DNA from: Planctomycetota bacterium
GTDB taxonomy: Bacteria; Planctomycetota; Phycisphaerae; SM23-33
DNA: 8,060 bases
Reading direction: 5' to 3'
NCBI GenBank assembly: GCA_021160865.1
Contig: JAGHBS010000235.1
Span: forward strand, 1 to 8,060
The notes beneath the pieces were generated by a model, which was not told the DNA's origin, did no database searches, and was given only the letters and a program-made list of their open reading frames with translations. The position numbers and the translations under genes were made by a program. Below are positions 6,369 through 8,060 of this stretch, piece by piece. Position 1 is the stretch's first letter. Every line of letters begins with the position of its first letter.

Positions 6369-8060
6369 ATGAATCTGGGCAAAGCAGAAATCTATCCGCG
6401 TAAACCTATAGTTGCTGGTTCGTATGCAACCTTGACCTATACCTATACCGTTGGTCATTGCATTGACGATAGCGGGTTCATCAAGATTGCCTTTCGGAAG
6501 ATGGAAGATTTTGGCCAGCCACAATTCGACAATCCCAAAGCAGCCAACTACTGCAGCATTAGCACCACGGGAAATTGCAAAATCTTCCCCCGCTGGGATG
6601 ATACGGGAAACATCAGACCGTATACCAAGGCGCTGTATCTTCAATTACGCTATGGATACCTCCAGAAAGGTGAGAAAATCATCATCATATTCGGCGATAC
6701 TTCAAAGGGCAGCCCGGGCTGGCAAATGCCAACCTTCTGCCAGGATGCATTCGAGTTCAAAACATACGTTGATCCCATCGCAACGTACAACTTCAAGGAA
6801 TTGCCTCAAAGTCCGTCGGTTCGTATTATACCTGACAAGCCTGCCAGAGCAGTTTGTATCGCTCCCTCACAAGCAGCGGTTAATCAAAAGTTCACGTATT
6901 ATCTCAAACTCGAAGACATCTGGGGTAATCCTACCGCTAAACCAAAACGATTTATTCATCACGGGTTCAAAAAACCTGGCATCTATACCATCAAGGCGAT
7001 TGATAAAAAAACTCGCTTATCAGCCCAGAGCAATCCCATCGAAGTAGTCGCTGATGATAAACCACTAAATCGATACTGGGCGGACTTTCACGCTCAATCA
7101 GGCGAAACGATTGGAACGAATACGATAGAAGATTACTTCCATTTTGGCAGGGATTACGCCTTGCTGGACATCCTTGGACATCAGGGAAACGATTTTCAGA
7201 TAACCGACGAGTTTTGGGCGAAGATAAACCAGACGACGAAAAAGTTTTATCAACCGGGCAAGTTCGTCACATTCCCCGGCTTTGAATGGAGTGGCAATAC
7301 GCCTCTGGGCGGTGATAGAAATGTCTTTTTCGAATCCGAAGGTGGCCGTATAACTCGATCAAGTTGTGAACTAATTCCCAATCAAAAGTCAAAATATCAC
7401 GACTCGCCCACTGCTGATGATCTATTTAAAAACCTCAAGAAATCGAAAGGCCCAAAATCATTTGTCTTCGCACACGTCGGCGGACGATATGCCAATCTTG
7501 AAATGCACGATCCTGACATTGAAGTTGCCGTGGAGGTACACTCCGGATGGGGTACATTCGAATGGCTCGTCAACGAAGCATTCAAGAGGGGTTATCGCAT
7601 TGGAATATGTGCCAATTCCGATGGCCACAAGGCCAGGCCCGGTGCTGAATACCCTGGCGGCGGAAAGTTCGGCTCACTTGGCGGGCTGACGTGCATACTG
7701 GCCAAACGGCTCGACCGGAAAAACATCTACGAAGCAATGAAGGCAAGGCATTTCTACGCAACCACGGGCAACCGAATGCTACTCGATGTAAAAATCACCA
7801 CGGCTGACGGTAAAGAGGCGATTATGGGCGATGTTCTCGAGATCGGGGAAAGAAAGGCAACCCTCCATATCCGCATCGCTGGTACCGCCCCGATTGAGGC
7901 AATCGAACTACGAAATGGTCCGAATACAATACGGACGATACGCCCATCCGACCTTGCCAATATTCAACTACCCGAGGATGAAAAGCAAAGCAGGCGGATA
8001 AAAATTGTCTTTTCCGGCGCGGAAGTACCTGGAAGATACCGCCCGGCAAGCTGGGACGGG
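6369..8060 (+). CDS. DUF3604 family protein, PHP-like metallohydrolase (C-terminus cut by window edge)
   Basis: An open frame of 564 codons runs off the window edge. It matches the DUF3604 family, whose function is not established. The N-terminal half (1-230) holds the family's beta-rich region, with VAGSYATLTYTYTVG (15-29) and CIDDSGFIKIAFR (31-43). The C-terminal half has RYWADFHAQSGETIGT (235-250), LGHQGNDFQITDEFW (269-283), FPGFEWSGN (302-310), GGDRNVFF (314-321), FAHVGGRYA (367-375), EVHSGWGTFEWL (389-400) and ANSDGHKARPGAEYPG (415-430). D239, H241, H271, E306, H369, D418 and H420 fall in the order expected for a PHP-type metal site, suggesting a hydrolase. No signal peptide is seen. The ATG at 6369 has AAGGAG 12 bases upstream, a rather long spacing, and an in-frame TAA lies at 6330-6332. 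Residues 183-205 look shorter than in recalled relatives. Most members are 600-750 residues, so a modest tail is missing. Confidence 0.9.
   Translation, partial: MNLGKAEIYPRKPIVAGSYATLTYTYTVGHCIDDSGFIKIAFRKMEDFGQPQFDNPKAANYCSISTTGNCKIFPRWDDTGNIRPYTKALYLQLRYGYLQKGEKIIIIFGDTSKGSPGWQMPTFCQDAFEFKTYVDPIATYNFKELPQSPSVRIIPDKPARAVCIAPSQAAVNQKFTYYLKLEDIWGNPTAKPKRFIHHGFKKPGIYTIKAIDKKTRLSAQSNPIEVVADDKPLNRYWADFHAQSGETIGTNTIEDYFHFGRDYALLDILGHQGNDFQITDEFWAKINQTTKKFYQPGKFVTFPGFEWSGNTPLGGDRNVFFESEGGRITRSSCELIPNQKSKYHDSPTADDLFKNLKKSKGPKSFVFAHVGGRYANLEMHDPDIEVAVEVHSGWGTFEWLVNEAFKRGYRIGICANSDGHKARPGAEYPGGGKFGSLGGLTCILAKRLDRKNIYEAMKARHFYATTGNRMLLDVKITTADGKEAIMGDVLEIGERKATLHIRIAGTAPIEAIELRNGPNTIRTIRPSDLANIQLPEDEKQSRRIKIVFSGAEVPGRYRPASWDG

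Noticed and set aside
6451..7047. 198-codon plus-strand open frame
   Set aside because: It is an alternative frame inside the DUF3604 gene; the conserved DUF3604 motifs are in the frame starting at 6369.

Overview
The window is a compact stretch of a bacterial chromosome, mainly housekeeping translation genes. Eight protein-coding genes fill almost all of it. I see no rRNA, tRNA, CRISPR, insertion sequence or prophage. The organism is most likely a member of the PVC group, probably Planctomycetota. That is inference from recalled similarity: GatB carries an RFEPNIS motif where most bacteria have RCDxNxS, AsnRS has a planctomycete-like N-terminal half, and a DUF3604 protein is present. Base composition is roughly balanced, slightly AT-rich in the gaps.

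Positions 1-3744, minus strand: a four-gene cluster transcribed gatC -> gatA -> SDR dehydrogenase -> gatB, with gatB cut by the window edge. These encode the three subunits of the Asp/Glu-tRNA amidotransferase, which makes Gln-tRNA(Gln) and/or Asn-tRNA(Asn) from mischarged precursors. A KduD-like short-chain dehydrogenase sits between gatA and gatB. gatC and gatA overlap by 4 bases; the other gaps are 75 and 61 bases.

Positions 3745-4134: infA (initiation factor IF-1) reads rightward, divergent from the gat cluster. The 162-base gap between them holds good sigma70-type promoter candidates in both directions and an 8-bp inverted repeat between the two promoters.

Positions 4183-6230, minus strand: asnS (asparaginyl-tRNA synthetase) followed 65 bases later by a small PHP-domain metallohydrolase.

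Positions 6369-8060, plus strand: a long gene open to the window edge encodes a DUF3604 protein, whose C-terminal half looks like another PHP-type metal-dependent hydrolase. Its likely promoter lies in the asnS-DUF3604 gap.

The common theme is amide aminoacyl-tRNA supply (GatCAB plus a direct AsnRS) and initiation (IF-1). Having AsnRS suggests GatCAB is needed mainly for Gln-tRNA. The less expected parts are the dehydrogenase inside the gat cluster and the two PHP-like proteins on either side of asnS. I see no clear defence or mobile system here.
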